Shown piece after piece: positions 16,143-27,370 of a DNA stretch of 64,000 nucleotides; positions within the stretch are counted from its first letter, which is position 1; each line of letters opens with the position of its first letter. The position numbers and the translations under genes are program-made. Source of the DNA: Acinetobacter sp. XH1741 (lineage in GTDB: Bacteria; Pseudomonadota; Gammaproteobacteria; Pseudomonadales; Moraxellaceae); the NCBI RefSeq assembly GCF_041021895.1, contig NZ_CP157428.1:2232001-2296000 (forward strand), in the 5' to 3' direction. The notes under the pieces are model-generated. The model ran no database searches, had not been told where the DNA came from, and saw nothing but the letters and a program-made list of their open reading frames with translations.

Positions 16143-17420
16143 ATGAACAGTATTATCCCAACGCATAACATTGGCATTGATTACGATGCTTTGGTTCAAA
16201 GTGACCGTGCTCATACTTCTCTTTATAAAGATGAACGCATTTTTGATGAAGAAATGGAAAAAATCTTTTATAGCACTTGGGTGTGGGTTGCACATGCGAG
16301 CGAAATTCCGGAAGGCGGAAGCTATAAAACGATTAATATTGGTAAACAGCCTGTGGTTGTGGTGCGTGACCGTAAAAAGAAAGTCCATGTACTTTTAAAC
16401 CGTTGCCGTCATCGTGCAGCAACTGTATGTGAACATAAAAAAGGAAAAACCAACAGTTTTGTATGTCCGTATCATGGTTGGAGTTATGCACTTGATGGTA
16501 GTTTACGTGGTGTACCATCTCCGGAAAGTTATGGTGATTGTTTAGATAAGTCTGAATTACCGTTGGTGAGCCTACGCGTAGAAGAATATAACGGCATGAT
16601 CTTCGCTTCATTTAAAGAAGACATTCAACCGCTTGAAGAGTTCCTTGGGCCAGCAAAAAAATGGATTGACCTGTTTATGAAACAAGGTGCGGGTTATCCA
16701 ATTAAGGTATTGGGTGAACACCGTTTCCGTTTTCCGGGTAACTGGAAAATCCAGCTTGAAAATACCACCGATGCATATCACTTCCCGTTGGTACACAAGT
16801 CATTCTTAAGTTCTGTCGATGAAAAGACAGAAGAACTCTTTAACTTCGAAAACCAACCGGGTTTTGTTGAAGATTTAGGAAATGGTCACAGTGTGATGGT
16901 GATGATTCCTGATCTAGTCGATTTAGAAGAAGACTTAATGGAGCGACCAATTCAAGAGCGTTTTGAAGACTTGGCTCAAGCACTGCGTGATGAAGGTCAT
17001 GAAGAATTAGAAGTACGCCGTATTGTTCGTGCAGTCGGTGGTTCTGGCTTTAACTTAAATTTATTCCCGAATATTGCATGTTCGATGGCGTTCTTTCGTG
17101 TGTTACAGCCAATTTCAGTTGCTGAAACAGAAATTCATCACTCGGTAATTACGATGGATGGTGGTCCGCAAATTGCCAACCAATATCGCTTACGTTTGCA
17201 TGAACATTTCCAAGGCCCATTTGGCTTTGGTACGCCAGATGACTCAGAAGCTTGGGAGCGCGTACAACACGGCGCCAATGCTGGTAATAATTTATGGATC
17301 ATGTTGAACCGTGGTTTACCAGGTGAAGTCAAAACCGAAGATGGTTTAAAAAGTGATGTCAGTGCTGAAACAGGTATGCGTGCTGCCTATCAGCAGTGGA
17401 AAAAGATGATGACGGCTTAA
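16143..17420 (+). CDS. iacC: Rieske ring-hydroxylating dioxygenase, alpha subunit
   Basis: 425 residues. The Rieske [2Fe-2S] ligands are C88-x-H90 (NRCRHRA) and C108-x2-H111 (CPYHGW). The mononuclear iron site is D210-x2-H213-x4-H218 (DAYHFPLVH). The ATG at 16143 has AAAGGA upstream and is preferred to an ATG at 16110 that overlaps the iacI stop. IacC with IacD and the reductase IacF dioxygenates the oxindole intermediate on the route to catechol. Confidence 0.92.
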   Translation: MNSIIPTHNIGIDYDALVQSDRAHTSLYKDERIFDEEMEKIFYSTWVWVAHASEIPEGGSYKTINIGKQPVVVVRDRKKKVHVLLNRCRHRAATVCEHKKGKTNSFVCPYHGWSYALDGSLRGVPSPESYGDCLDKSELPLVSLRVEEYNGMIFASFKEDIQPLEEFLGPAKKWIDLFMKQGAGYPIKVLGEHRFRFPGNWKIQLENTTDAYHFPLVHKSFLSSVDEKTEELFNFENQPGFVEDLGNGHSVMVMIPDLVDLEEDLMERPIQERFEDLAQALRDEGHEELEVRRIVRAVGGSGFNLNLFPNIACSMAFFRVLQPISVAETEIHHSVITMDGGPQIANQYRLRLHEHFQGPFGFGTPDDSEAWERVQHGANAGNNLWIMLNRGLPGEVKTEDGLKSDVSAETGMRAAYQQWKKMMTA

Positions 17421-17430
17421 GGAGAGAGCA

Positions 17431-17916
17431 ATGAATATGAATCTGCAATTATTAAATGAAGTCACTGCTTTCATCTGGGCTGAAGCTGACATGTTAGACC
17501 ACAGCGAATACCGTGAATGGCTCAATTTATGGAATGAAAAGGGTGTTTATATTATTCCTATTGACCCAAATCTTACGGACTACGAAAACAACTTAAATTA
17601 TGCCTATGACGATAATCATATGCGTACTTTACGTGTAGAACGTCTAGAAAATGGTGAAGCGATTTCTACAGCACCGAAAGCAAATACTGTGCGTAGTGTC
17701 TCTCGTGTACGCATTGTTCAAGACCAAGATGATGAAATCATTTTACGTTGTGCTCAAAACTTACGTGAATTCCGTAAAGAAAACCTCAAGCATTACACCG
17801 CAGATATTACTTACCATTTGACTCGTGATGCGACTACAGGTTTTAAGATTAACCGTAAAATCATTAATTTGGTTAATTCGACCGATACCTTAGCCGGTAT
17901 TAGCTACATTCTTTAG
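17431..17916 (+). CDS. iacD: ring-hydroxylating dioxygenase, beta subunit
   Basis: 161 residues with the conserved beta-subunit opening (EADMLDHSEYREWLNLW) and the RLENGEAISTAPKANTVRSVSRVR region. It is a structural subunit that assembles with IacC into an alpha3beta3 dioxygenase. It follows iacC by 10 bp with AAGGAGAG as ribosome site. Confidence 0.92.
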   Translation: MNMNLQLLNEVTAFIWAEADMLDHSEYREWLNLWNEKGVYIIPIDPNLTDYENNLNYAYDDNHMRTLRVERLENGEAISTAPKANTVRSVSRVRIVQDQDDEIILRCAQNLREFRKENLKHYTADITYHLTRDATTGFKINRKIINLVNSTDTLAGISYIL

Positions 17917-17926
17917 GAGCAGTAAC

Positions 17927-18664
17927 ATGATACAGGTTGTTTTAGTGACAGGGGCTGCTTCTGGACTCGGTAATGTCATTGCAGAATATTTTGCGAGCCA
18001 AGGCCATCAAGTGATTTTGTCAGCCAGTACGCTGGAAAAAGCCGAAAATGCCAAGGCACAAAGTCAGTATGCCCAAAATATGTTTCCCTTGAAATTAGAT
18101 ATTTCTGTCGAAGCAGATTTTCATGCGGCGGTGCAGTGGATTGAAGAGAAGTTTTCTAAACTTGATGTGTTGATTAACAATGCCACCGTCACCAAAGCAA
18201 CGCCAGTATTAGAAATTACCGCAGCGGACTTTGATTGGGTGACCCAAGTCAACCAACGCGGTACCTTTCAAGCTTGTCAAATTATTGGCCAATATATGGC
18301 TAAAAAGGGCTATGGACGCATCATTAATATGGCGTCTTTAGCGGGACAAAATGGTGGTACTGCAACGGGTGCGCACTATGCAGCAACCAAAGGTGCCATT
18401 GTGACGTTAACCAAAATCTTTGCCAAAGAGTTTGCGGCAAAAGGGGTAACGGTCAATGCGGTTGCACCGGGACCGATGGAGTCACCGATTGTTCATAGTG
18501 TAGTGCCAGACGAAAAAATGGAACAGTTCATCCAAAATATTCCGGTTAAAGCCTTAGGAAGTATGCATTTTATTGCCGAAACGTGTGGCTTACTTGCGAG
18601 TCCAAATGCGGGGTTTGTGACTGGTGCAACATGGGATATTAACGGTGGTTTATTCATGCGTTAA
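17927..18664 (+). CDS. iacE: short-chain dehydrogenase of the iac cluster
   Basis: 245 residues, classical SDR: TGAASGLGNVIAEYF, NNATVTKATPV, catalytic YAATK and APGPMES. IacE works next to IacA in the early indole-acetate steps, consistent with reports that IacA and IacE together form the hydroxylated or reduced oxindole product. It is tightly packed with AGGAG before the ATG. Confidence 0.88.
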   Translation: MIQVVLVTGAASGLGNVIAEYFASQGHQVILSASTLEKAENAKAQSQYAQNMFPLKLDISVEADFHAAVQWIEEKFSKLDVLINNATVTKATPVLEITAADFDWVTQVNQRGTFQACQIIGQYMAKKGYGRIINMASLAGQNGGTATGAHYAATKGAIVTLTKIFAKEFAAKGVTVNAVAPGPMESPIVHSVVPDEKMEQFIQNIPVKALGSMHFIAETCGLLASPNAGFVTGATWDINGGLFMR

Positions 18665-18698
18665 GCCATGAGCTTACGCATGAAAAGGGAGTTAAATC

Positions 18699-19652
18699 AT
18701 GACTACACTTTATGATGTTGTCGTTAAAAATCGCCATGTGGAAGGTGGAAATATTGCAGTCATGGAATTTGAATCTGCAACTTCTGCTGCATTGCCAAAG
18801 GTTGAAGCGGGTGCGCATATTGATGTGCACCTACCAAATGGTATGGTGCGCCAATACTCACTTTGCCAAAATCCAAATGACGAAGGTAAGTTTCGGCTGG
18901 GAATTTTGCGTGACCCTGAATCACGTGGTGGCTCAGTCTCGGCTTTTGATGAAATTAAAGATGGCATGCAAATTCAGGTCAGTGAACCAAAAAACTTATT
19001 TCCACTTTTAAAAGCCAAGCACAGTGTGTTGATTGGCGGTGGAATCGGGATTACGCCATTAATCACGATGGCCTATCAACTTGCACATGAAGGGTCATCA
19101 TTTGAGCTTCATTACTGCGGCGCTAGCCCTGAACACTGTGCTTTTGTTGATGAAATTAAAAATGGTGAGTTAGCAAAATATACAACTTTCCATTTTAAAT
19201 CTGAAGGTGCAAGCCACAGAGCGTTTTTTGAATCTGCCATTAAAAATATTGATCTTGAAAGCCATATTTACACGTGTGGACCTATCGGTTTTATGGACTG
19301 GGTGATTAATCTTGCCACGACTCACAATTTTCCTGAGCAGCAAATCCACAAAGAATATTTCCAAGTTGAAACTGATACTTCTGGAGATTCATTTGAGGTG
19401 GTGGCTGAGCGTAGCGGAAAAATTATTCTGGTTGAAGCAGGCGAAACCATTTTGCAGGCTTTGGCTAAAGAAGGCATCGACATTGAAATGTCTTGTGAGC
19501 AAGGCGTATGCGGAACTTGCATGTGCGATGTGATTGAAGGTGAACCTGATCATCGAGATGTTTATTTTACTGATGAAGAAAAAGCCAGCAATGAACAAAT
19601 ATTGGTGTGCTGTTCGCGTTCTAAAACACCGAGATTAGTTTTAGATATCTAA
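18699..19652 (+). CDS. iacF: dioxygenase reductase, phthalate-type ferredoxin reductase
   Basis: 317 residues in the order FMN/FAD domain (RQYSLCQNP near residue 45-55), NAD domain (GGGIGITPLITMAY; YTCGPIGFMDWV) and C-terminal plant-type [2Fe-2S] domain (CEQGVCGTC followed by a distant Cys in ILVCCSR). It passes electrons from NADH to the IacCD Rieske centre. Confidence 0.92.
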   Translation: MTTLYDVVVKNRHVEGGNIAVMEFESATSAALPKVEAGAHIDVHLPNGMVRQYSLCQNPNDEGKFRLGILRDPESRGGSVSAFDEIKDGMQIQVSEPKNLFPLLKAKHSVLIGGGIGITPLITMAYQLAHEGSSFELHYCGASPEHCAFVDEIKNGELAKYTTFHFKSEGASHRAFFESAIKNIDLESHIYTCGPIGFMDWVINLATTHNFPEQQIHKEYFQVETDTSGDSFEVVAERSGKIILVEAGETILQALAKEGIDIEMSCEQGVCGTCMCDVIEGEPDHRDVYFTDEEKASNEQILVCCSRSKTPRLVLDI

Positions 19653-20654
<1,002 letters not shown>

Positions 20655-20662
20655 GCCCCATT

Positions 20663-20697
20663 AAGCTGATAAATTAAATTGATTTATCAGCTTTTTT
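20663..20697 (+). terminator. Rho-independent terminator of the iac operon
   Basis: A perfect 12-bp stem AAGCTGATAAAT / ATTTATCAGCTT (20663-20674, 20682-20693) followed by T residues, eight bases after the iacG stop. Confidence 0.92.
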
Positions 20698-20852
20698 ACA
20701 TCTAGCTGACTATCATCAAAAGAATTCCATGGACAAGGGATTTTTGGCACACAATTTGTTTATCAATAAAACATGATTGCAAATAAGCCAAGACAGTGAA
20801 CCACAGCAAAAGAGAAGTCTTGAGCAGTGGGACGCGTATAGAGAGGTAAGGG

Positions 20853-21767
20853 ATGAACCAATATGTAAGTGATGCATTACTCACATGGACGCACCATATT
20901 AAAAGTGTGTGTGGCAATTTTGAAACCGATTTTGACGGAACCCGTAATTTATTCATTGGTGAAGTTCAGTGCTTTTTATTGGGTGATACCGAAATTGCTT
21001 TTATCAAAAACAATGCCAATAAAATTGTCCGAAAAGCCGATGAAATCGACCGAGTGAATAATCGTTTTTGTTTTTTGATTTTGCAGTATTCGGGGAAAAT
21101 GCTGCTTGAGTATAAAAATGAAACTCTAAGCTTGAATGAAGGTGATATTGTTTTGGTCGATCCGGTCGAAACCATTTCGATGTATCCGCAAGGCTTAGTC
21201 AGCCAGATTTCAGTACATCTATCGCGTGAAAAATTACTGAAAGAAAATATCAGTACCGAATACTTTGGAAAACTTATTACGCAAAATATGAGTGGTTTTT
21301 TACTTAAAAATATTTTGAAAAATATGTCTCCTGAAAACATCAAACTTTGGTATGCCACCGAAGATGGTAATGCTTTTGAAGATGCACTAATTGCCTTAAT
21401 CAAACCGACTATTAATTATAAAAATATTAATAGCTCAAATAACCTAATGGAAAAGGCTGAGCGATATATTATTGAAAACTTAGCAAAACCAGATTTAACC
21501 CCTAAATTAATTGCAGAGCATATTGGTGTATCACTACGACATCTCTACCGGTTATTTCTGCAAGAAAACTTATCAATTAACAAATATATCCAGCTCAAAC
21601 GTTTAGAAAAAGTCAAAGCAGATTTACTCGATAAAAGAAACAAACAAAGCTCAATTACCCAGATTGCCTTGAAGTGGGGTTTTTGGGACGGCGCTCATTT
21701 TTCAAAAATCTTCAAAAAGACTTACGGTATTTCTCCTAAAGAATTTAGAGAGGGTATATCGGTGTAA
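20853..21767 (+). CDS. feaR: AraC family regulator, FeaR-like
   Basis: 304 residues. The N-terminal AraC-binding-like domain (CFLILQYSGKMLLEYKNETLSLNEGDIVLVDP) is followed by two helix-turn-helices at the C-terminus (IAEHIGVSLRHLYRLF; ITQIALKWGFWDGAHFSKIFKKTYGISPKEFR). Both ends resemble E. coli FeaR, which activates tynA and feaB in response to the aldehyde products. The same two genes lie directly downstream. Transcribed towards tynA with a ~200-bp gap that should hold its target promoter. Confidence 0.83.
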   Translation: MNQYVSDALLTWTHHIKSVCGNFETDFDGTRNLFIGEVQCFLLGDTEIAFIKNNANKIVRKADEIDRVNNRFCFLILQYSGKMLLEYKNETLSLNEGDIVLVDPVETISMYPQGLVSQISVHLSREKLLKENISTEYFGKLITQNMSGFLLKNILKNMSPENIKLWYATEDGNAFEDALIALIKPTINYKNINSSNNLMEKAERYIIENLAKPDLTPKLIAEHIGVSLRHLYRLFLQENLSINKYIQLKRLEKVKADLLDKRNKQSSITQIALKWGFWDGAHFSKIFKKTYGISPKEFREGISV

Positions 21768-21967
21768 ATCTTTATTCTTTTGATGTCATTTTTAGACAAG
21801 TTCTAGGTCATTCTTGAACAAGCTAGCCCCATGCAAGTGTGTTGAAATTAAATTAATTAGAACAGGTTAGATAAGCTTAATAATCACAAAATAATTAAGT
21901 TGATCTAAGAAATTTCACACATCGGAAAGTGCATTTTAACTGTCTGATTCAGATAGTTCAGGGATAG

Positions 21968-24292
21968 ATGAAAAGGATGAAAACCATGCGTAAACAACGA
22001 TTATTGAATGATATACAAAAAATATTGGCGCTTAATTTATCAATCGCTGCGAGCTTTTGGGGGCTCAATACTCAAGCTTATGCGCATGGTGGACATGCCG
22101 AAATGGTATCGCTTTATCAAAACATGAATGAGCAGGGTGCCAAAGTTGTCAAAGATGATTTTACCAACACTTATATGATTACCAAGGGTTCTATGGTGGT
22201 ACGAGCCAAACCTAATTCAGGTCAGGTTTTAGTGAATGGCAAACCTTTCAAGCTCAGCGTGCCTTTATTAATGAAAGACGGTAAACCTGTTATTGGAAAA
22301 GATTTTTTTAATGAAGTATTCCAGTCCGGTTTAGATCAAACTTTTAAAGTTGAAAATACGTTTCATCCACTCAACAGTTTAAATTCTGACGAAATCAAAA
22401 AGACATTTGATGTGATTAATCGCTCAAAATACGCTTATAAAAATATGCGTTTTGCCGAGTTAAAACTTAAAGAACCAGAAAAAGCCAAGGTTTGGGATTT
22501 CTTTATTAACCATAAAGAATTTAAAGAAGACCGCATCGCCTCTTTTATTTTGTTAAAAGGCAATCAGGCGATTGAAGGTGAAGTGAATCTTAACACTCAA
22601 CAAGTCACAAAATGGAATGTACTTAAAGATACCCATGGAATGGTACTGCTAGATAACTTCGAAACCGTACAACGTGTAGTTGAGACGAGTAAAGAATATC
22701 AAGATGCATTACGCAAACGTGGCATTACTGACGTGAAAAAAGTGATTGCGACACCACTAACTGTTGGATATTTTGGCGGTAAAGATGGTTTAGATAAACA
22801 ACTCAATATACTAAAAGTTGTAGCGTATCTCGATGTTGGGGATGGTAACTACTGGGCACATCCTATTGAAAACTTGGTGGCTGTAGTCGATTTAGATAAA
22901 GAAAAAATTATTAAGATTGAAGAAGGCGCGCTCATTCCTGTACCAATGGCAAATCGACCTTATATGTCGGATAAGCCAGTAGCAAACAAGACAAAACCAC
23001 TCAATATTACTGAACCCGAAGGTAAGAACTTTACCATTACAGGTCAAACCGTACACTGGGGTAATTGGTGTTTCCATGTCGCGTTAGACTCTCGTGTTGG
23101 TCTACAGCTTTCAACCGTGACTTATAAAGACAAAGGTGTGAAACGCAAAGTCATGTATGAGGGTAACCTAGGTGGAATGGTGGTGCCATATGGCGACCCT
23201 GACATTGGTTGGTACTTTAAGTCTTATTTAGATTCTGGCGAATATGGTATGGGTACGCTGACCTCATCCATTCAATCAGGCACCGATGCACCTGAAAATG
23301 CAGTTTTACTTGATGCCGTGATCGCAGATTATAAAGGCCAACCACAAGTCATTCCAAATGCGATTGCCATTTTTGAGCGGTATGCTGGACCTGAATATAA
23401 ACATCACGAAATTTTTGGCAATCAAGATGCCAGTGAAGCCCGCCGTGAACTTGTGGTGCGCTGGATTAGTACAGTCGGTAACTATGATTATATGTTTGAC
23501 TGGGTATTTGCCCAAAATGGTGTAATTGGAATTAATGCCGGTGCAACGGGTATTGAAGCTGTTAAAGGCGTTAAATCACGCACCATGCATGACAGTACCG
23601 CCAAAGAAGACACCAAATATGGAACTTTAATTGACCATAATATTGTTGGGACAACCCATCAACACATTTATAACTTCCGCCTAGATATGGATATAGATGG
23701 GGAAAACAACAGCTTTATGCATATGGACCCTGTGGTGAAAACCAGTGATAAAGGCGGTGTGCGTACAAGCTCGATGCAGATTGACAATAAAGTCATTACC
23801 AATGAGCAAAATGCAGCTGAAAAATTCGATCCTTCCACCATTCGGTTACTCACTAACTTTAACAAGGAAAATAAACTAGGTAATCCGGTTTCTTATCAAA
23901 TTATTCCGTTTGCTGGTGGAACACACCCAGTGGCGAAGGGTGCCAATTTTGCAAAAGATGAATGGTTATTTAAACGTTTGAACTTTATGGATAAGCAAAT
24001 TTGGGTGACGCAGTACAATCCAGATGAGCGCTATCCTGAAGGGAAGTATTCAAACCGTTCGACTCATGATACAGGCTTGGGTCAGTTCATTAGCAATAAT
24101 GAAAATATTGAAAATAAAGACCTTGTGGTCTGGATGACAACAGGCACAACGCATGTGGCACGTGCTGAAGAATGGCCAATCATGCCAACAGAATGGGTCT
24201 ACACCTTAATCAAACCGTGGAACTTCTTTGACAACACTCCGACTTTAAACTTGGGTGAAGAAGAGCAAAAACCGCAGCATGACCATCACTAA
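21968..24292 (+). CDS. tynA: periplasmic copper amine oxidase
   Basis: 774 residues, very similar to E. coli TynA along its length. Numbering from ATG 21968: the TPQ-forming tyrosine is Y506 in NYDY, the copper ligands are H564 and H566 (HQH) and H729 (THVARAEEWP), and the proposed catalytic base is D422 in YLDSG. The N-terminal domain (VNGKPFKLSVPLLMKDGKPV) matches the extra D1 domain of TynA. A signal peptide ends near QAYA. The ATG at 21986 (AAAGGAT upstream) is an equally good start. It oxidises phenylethylamine, tyramine or tryptamine to the aldehyde, releasing ammonia and H2O2. Confidence 0.93.
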   Translation: MKRMKTMRKQRLLNDIQKILALNLSIAASFWGLNTQAYAHGGHAEMVSLYQNMNEQGAKVVKDDFTNTYMITKGSMVVRAKPNSGQVLVNGKPFKLSVPLLMKDGKPVIGKDFFNEVFQSGLDQTFKVENTFHPLNSLNSDEIKKTFDVINRSKYAYKNMRFAELKLKEPEKAKVWDFFINHKEFKEDRIASFILLKGNQAIEGEVNLNTQQVTKWNVLKDTHGMVLLDNFETVQRVVETSKEYQDALRKRGITDVKKVIATPLTVGYFGGKDGLDKQLNILKVVAYLDVGDGNYWAHPIENLVAVVDLDKEKIIKIEEGALIPVPMANRPYMSDKPVANKTKPLNITEPEGKNFTITGQTVHWGNWCFHVALDSRVGLQLSTVTYKDKGVKRKVMYEGNLGGMVVPYGDPDIGWYFKSYLDSGEYGMGTLTSSIQSGTDAPENAVLLDAVIADYKGQPQVIPNAIAIFERYAGPEYKHHEIFGNQDASEARRELVVRWISTVGNYDYMFDWVFAQNGVIGINAGATGIEAVKGVKSRTMHDSTAKEDTKYGTLIDHNIVGTTHQHIYNFRLDMDIDGENNSFMHMDPVVKTSDKGGVRTSSMQIDNKVITNEQNAAEKFDPSTIRLLTNFNKENKLGNPVSYQIIPFAGGTHPVAKGANFAKDEWLFKRLNFMDKQIWVTQYNPDERYPEGKYSNRSTHDTGLGQFISNNENIENKDLVVWMTTGTTHVARAEEWPIMPTEWVYTLIKPWNFFDNTPTLNLGEEEQKPQHDHH

Positions 24293-24375
24293 AGACGCAC
24301 ATTAACTAGAATGGGTAACGAGCAAGTTCCCCATTCTTGAGCGCCTGGTAGACCATTCACAAAAAAGGATTTTGT

Positions 24376-25653
24376 ATGAAAACTCTACTTTCTCAAGTTA
24401 TGAGAGGGACTCTCTTTGTCTCATTTTTTTCAACTGGACATGCAGGCGAGTTTGAAATTAACCCAACTCTTGAAGCAACTTTTGGAGCTTTTAGTAGCGG
24501 TAAAAGCTATAACGGTGAAAACCTAGCTAATGAAAGAGTCAATTGGCAAGAAGGTCATCTTAAATATGGTGCTAAAGGGCAATACACCTTTCAAAACAGT
24601 CAACTATATGCAAGCTTGAGCGGTATTAGCTCGGCAACATTTGGCGATGGTGATGCTGGCCAAAATACTAATGGCAAAGAACATAAAACCGATGTGAATG
24701 AATGGATCATTGGCTTTAAAGACGGTACCCATAAAGATGAGTTAACGACTTATGATTTAAGTATTGGTCGACAAAATATCATGATTGGCGATGGTTTTTT
24801 TATTGCAGGTGATGCACTAAATCTTGGTAAAGCTCCTGTGGATGGCACACTCGATCGCGGCGGGGCATATTATCTGGCAGCGCGTCGAAGCTTTGATTTT
24901 ACTAGTCTGCTTCAATACAAACTTCAAAAAAATACAACGCTAAAACTGGCTTATTTAAAGTCAGACAATAAAGCACAATTTTCACCTGAGCTTTTTGTGA
25001 CTGATCTGATGTATCAGCTTAAAGATAAGGGCGTTGGGTTTACCTATTTAAATGTATTAGACCTTGAAGATTCTGAACATATTTCAGGACGACAAGATCT
25101 TAAAAATTATGCTTTACGTTTGAACTATCAACCCTTACCGGAACTACAAATAAAGTCTGAGTTTGTTGTTCAAGACAAAAAAGATAGTCAAGAAAATGCG
25201 GGCTATTTAGGGCTGAACTATAACTTTTTATCTTCAAAATATACGCCTTCATTAGGCTACCGCTTTAGTCACTTTTCAGACCAATATGACCCGATGTTTT
25301 ATGGAAATACGGTCGGGTTTGGCACATGGTTTCAAGGAGAAGTCGCCGGAAACTATGCTGGTCCATTCAATAAAAATGCAGATATTCATCAAGTCTCTTA
25401 CAGTATGAACTTGAAGGAAAATTTTATGTTGGGCGCTTTGGCCTATAAGTTTAAAACAGTCAATAAGTCTTTAGCTAATCTAGATGGACATGAGCTGGAC
25501 GTTTTTTCGGTTTGGTCGCTCAATAAAAAGCTCAACATTATTCCCTTAGTCGGACTCTATAAACCGAAACACGATATCCATAGTGACGGTACTCAAAACT
25601 ACGATGACAAAACCAATGTGTATGGGCAGTTGATTCTGCAATACATCTATTAA
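24376..25653 (+). CDS. outer-membrane beta-barrel porin (alginate-export-like)
   Basis: 425 residues with a signal peptide ending near STGHAG and a barrel of alternating strands closing on aromatic QLILQYIY. Motifs such as IIGFKDGTHKDELTTYDLSIGRQNIMIGDG, RGGAYYLAARRSFDF and YTPSLGYRFSHFSDQYDPMFYG place it with AlgE/alginate-export-type porins. It lies between tynA and the GMC oxidoreductase on the same strand, so it probably helps entry of the amine or alcohol substrate (inference). Confidence 0.75.
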   Translation: MKTLLSQVMRGTLFVSFFSTGHAGEFEINPTLEATFGAFSSGKSYNGENLANERVNWQEGHLKYGAKGQYTFQNSQLYASLSGISSATFGDGDAGQNTNGKEHKTDVNEWIIGFKDGTHKDELTTYDLSIGRQNIMIGDGFFIAGDALNLGKAPVDGTLDRGGAYYLAARRSFDFTSLLQYKLQKNTTLKLAYLKSDNKAQFSPELFVTDLMYQLKDKGVGFTYLNVLDLEDSEHISGRQDLKNYALRLNYQPLPELQIKSEFVVQDKKDSQENAGYLGLNYNFLSSKYTPSLGYRFSHFSDQYDPMFYGNTVGFGTWFQGEVAGNYAGPFNKNADIHQVSYSMNLKENFMLGALAYKFKTVNKSLANLDGHELDVFSVWSLNKKLNIIPLVGLYKPKHDIHSDGTQNYDDKTNVYGQLILQYIY

Positions 25654-25719
25654 ATTGGCGCGAAGGAGACCGTATTTATTGGCGGTGCATTCACAAAAAT
25701 AAAGTGAGGATAAAATCAG

Positions 25720-27327
25720 ATGGATAAACAATATGACTATATCGTGATTGGCGCAGGCTCTGCGGGTTGTGTAGTTGCAACTCGGCTGTTACAGGCCAAG
25801 GCAGGACGAGTTCTTGTATTAGAAGCAGGAAGCCGAGATAGCAGTATGTTTCATACCATACCTGCAACGGTGGTTAAAGTATTCCAGCAAAAATCATGGC
25901 AATACATGACCGTTCCGCAAAAATATTGTAATCATCGTGAAATGATCCTTGCACAAGGAAAAGTGTTGGGTGGTGGCAGCTCGGTTAACGGGATGATCTA
26001 TTGCCGAGGTCAACGTCAGGATTATGATTTATGGGCTTCAGAATGGGGATGCAATCAGTGGTCTTATCAACATGTACTGCCATTTTTTAAAAAGTCAGAA
26101 AAAAATGAAAGCCTTGCTGGTGAGTATCACGGACAAGATGGCATTTTACCTGTCAGTGAAAATCGCTATCGCCATCCTTTAACCCTAGCTTGTATTCAGG
26201 CGGGTCAGCAAATGGGGATGAACTATGTTAACGATATTAATGGTTGGGATCAGGCAGGCGTAGGGTTTTATCAAACTACCACTCAAAATGGTTCACGTGC
26301 CAGTACATCAAAAACCTATTTAAAGTCAGTCGAAAACCATCCAGATCTCACAGTGATTACTGATGCATTGGTTCATAAAATTGAAACCCAAGGTGATCAA
26401 GTCACTGGGGTGACTTATAGCGTTGGCGAAAAATCACCGATTACTGTACAGGTTCAAAAAGAAGTCATTCTCAGTGCTGGTGCAATTGGTAGCCCTAAGG
26501 TTTTATTACTTTCGGGAATTGGGCCAAAACAGCATTTAGATGAACTCGGCATTGAATGTATTCGTGATTTACCTGTAGGGGAAAACTTTCATGATCATTT
26601 GCACATGTCAGTCAATGCAACAGTAACAACCAATAATAGCTTGCTCGGTGAAGACCAAGGTTTAAAAGCAGTAAGGCACTTTTTACAATGGCGTTTTACT
26701 CGTTCAGGGTTGCTAACCACCAATATTTTAGAGGGTGGTGGTTTTATTGACACCAACAACAATGGTCGCCCCGATGTTCAGTTTCATTTTTTACCTGTAC
26801 TGGATAATTTTGATAATACGCCAGGTGAAAAAGCAGTGGCTCAGGCACATGGACTTACCATTAAAGTTGGACATGTACAGCCAAAAGCACGCGGAACTTT
26901 ACGTTTAAGTAGTAAAGATCCAAAAGCTTTACCTATCATTGACCCTAATTATTTAGGTCATCAAGAAGATATTGACGCCAATATCCGTGCAGTACAAGCC
27001 GGACTTCGCCTATTACAACAACCGGCATTGAAAGCAATTGTTAAAGAAGTGATTGAACCTGCAAATACTGCCCCCGATGACATTGAAGCGATTGATAAAT
27101 GGATGCGTCAGAACATTAAAACGGTCTATCACCCCGCAGGTAGCTGCAAAATGGGCAATGCTCCGCAAGATTCGGTCACAGATCAGACCCTAAAAGTCCA
27201 TGGTTTTAAAAACTTGCGTGTGGTGGATTGTTCTATTTGCCCACAAGTTCCAAGCGGGAACACCAACGCAATTGCCATCATGATTGGTGAACGTGGTGCA
27301 GACTTTATTTTGAATCAGGTTGCCTAG
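25720..27327 (+). CDS. GMC family oxidoreductase (alcohol/choline dehydrogenase-like)
   Basis: 535 residues. N-terminal FAD motif GAGSAGCVVATRLLQA, then GKVLGGGSSVNGMIYCRG (GMC signature 1), SAGAIGSPKVLLLSGIGP (signature 2), and the C-terminal catalytic YHPAGSCKMG His and PSGNTNAIAIMIGERGADFI. These belong to the BetA/AlkJ group of flavin-dependent alcohol dehydrogenases. Here it may oxidise arylalkyl alcohols to the aldehyde that FeaB uses, giving alcohols the same exit as amines (inference). No signal peptide, so it probably acts in the cytoplasm or at the inner membrane. Confidence 0.85.
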   Translation: MDKQYDYIVIGAGSAGCVVATRLLQAKAGRVLVLEAGSRDSSMFHTIPATVVKVFQQKSWQYMTVPQKYCNHREMILAQGKVLGGGSSVNGMIYCRGQRQDYDLWASEWGCNQWSYQHVLPFFKKSEKNESLAGEYHGQDGILPVSENRYRHPLTLACIQAGQQMGMNYVNDINGWDQAGVGFYQTTTQNGSRASTSKTYLKSVENHPDLTVITDALVHKIETQGDQVTGVTYSVGEKSPITVQVQKEVILSAGAIGSPKVLLLSGIGPKQHLDELGIECIRDLPVGENFHDHLHMSVNATVTTNNSLLGEDQGLKAVRHFLQWRFTRSGLLTTNILEGGGFIDTNNNGRPDVQFHFLPVLDNFDNTPGEKAVAQAHGLTIKVGHVQPKARGTLRLSSKDPKALPIIDPNYLGHQEDIDANIRAVQAGLRLLQQPALKAIVKEVIEPANTAPDDIEAIDKWMRQNIKTVYHPAGSCKMGNAPQDSVTDQTLKVHGFKNLRVVDCSICPQVPSGNTNAIAIMIGERGADFILNQVA

Positions 27328-27370
27328 TTGCTGTCATATCAATATTTAGAAATGAAAAGAGGAAAAGAAA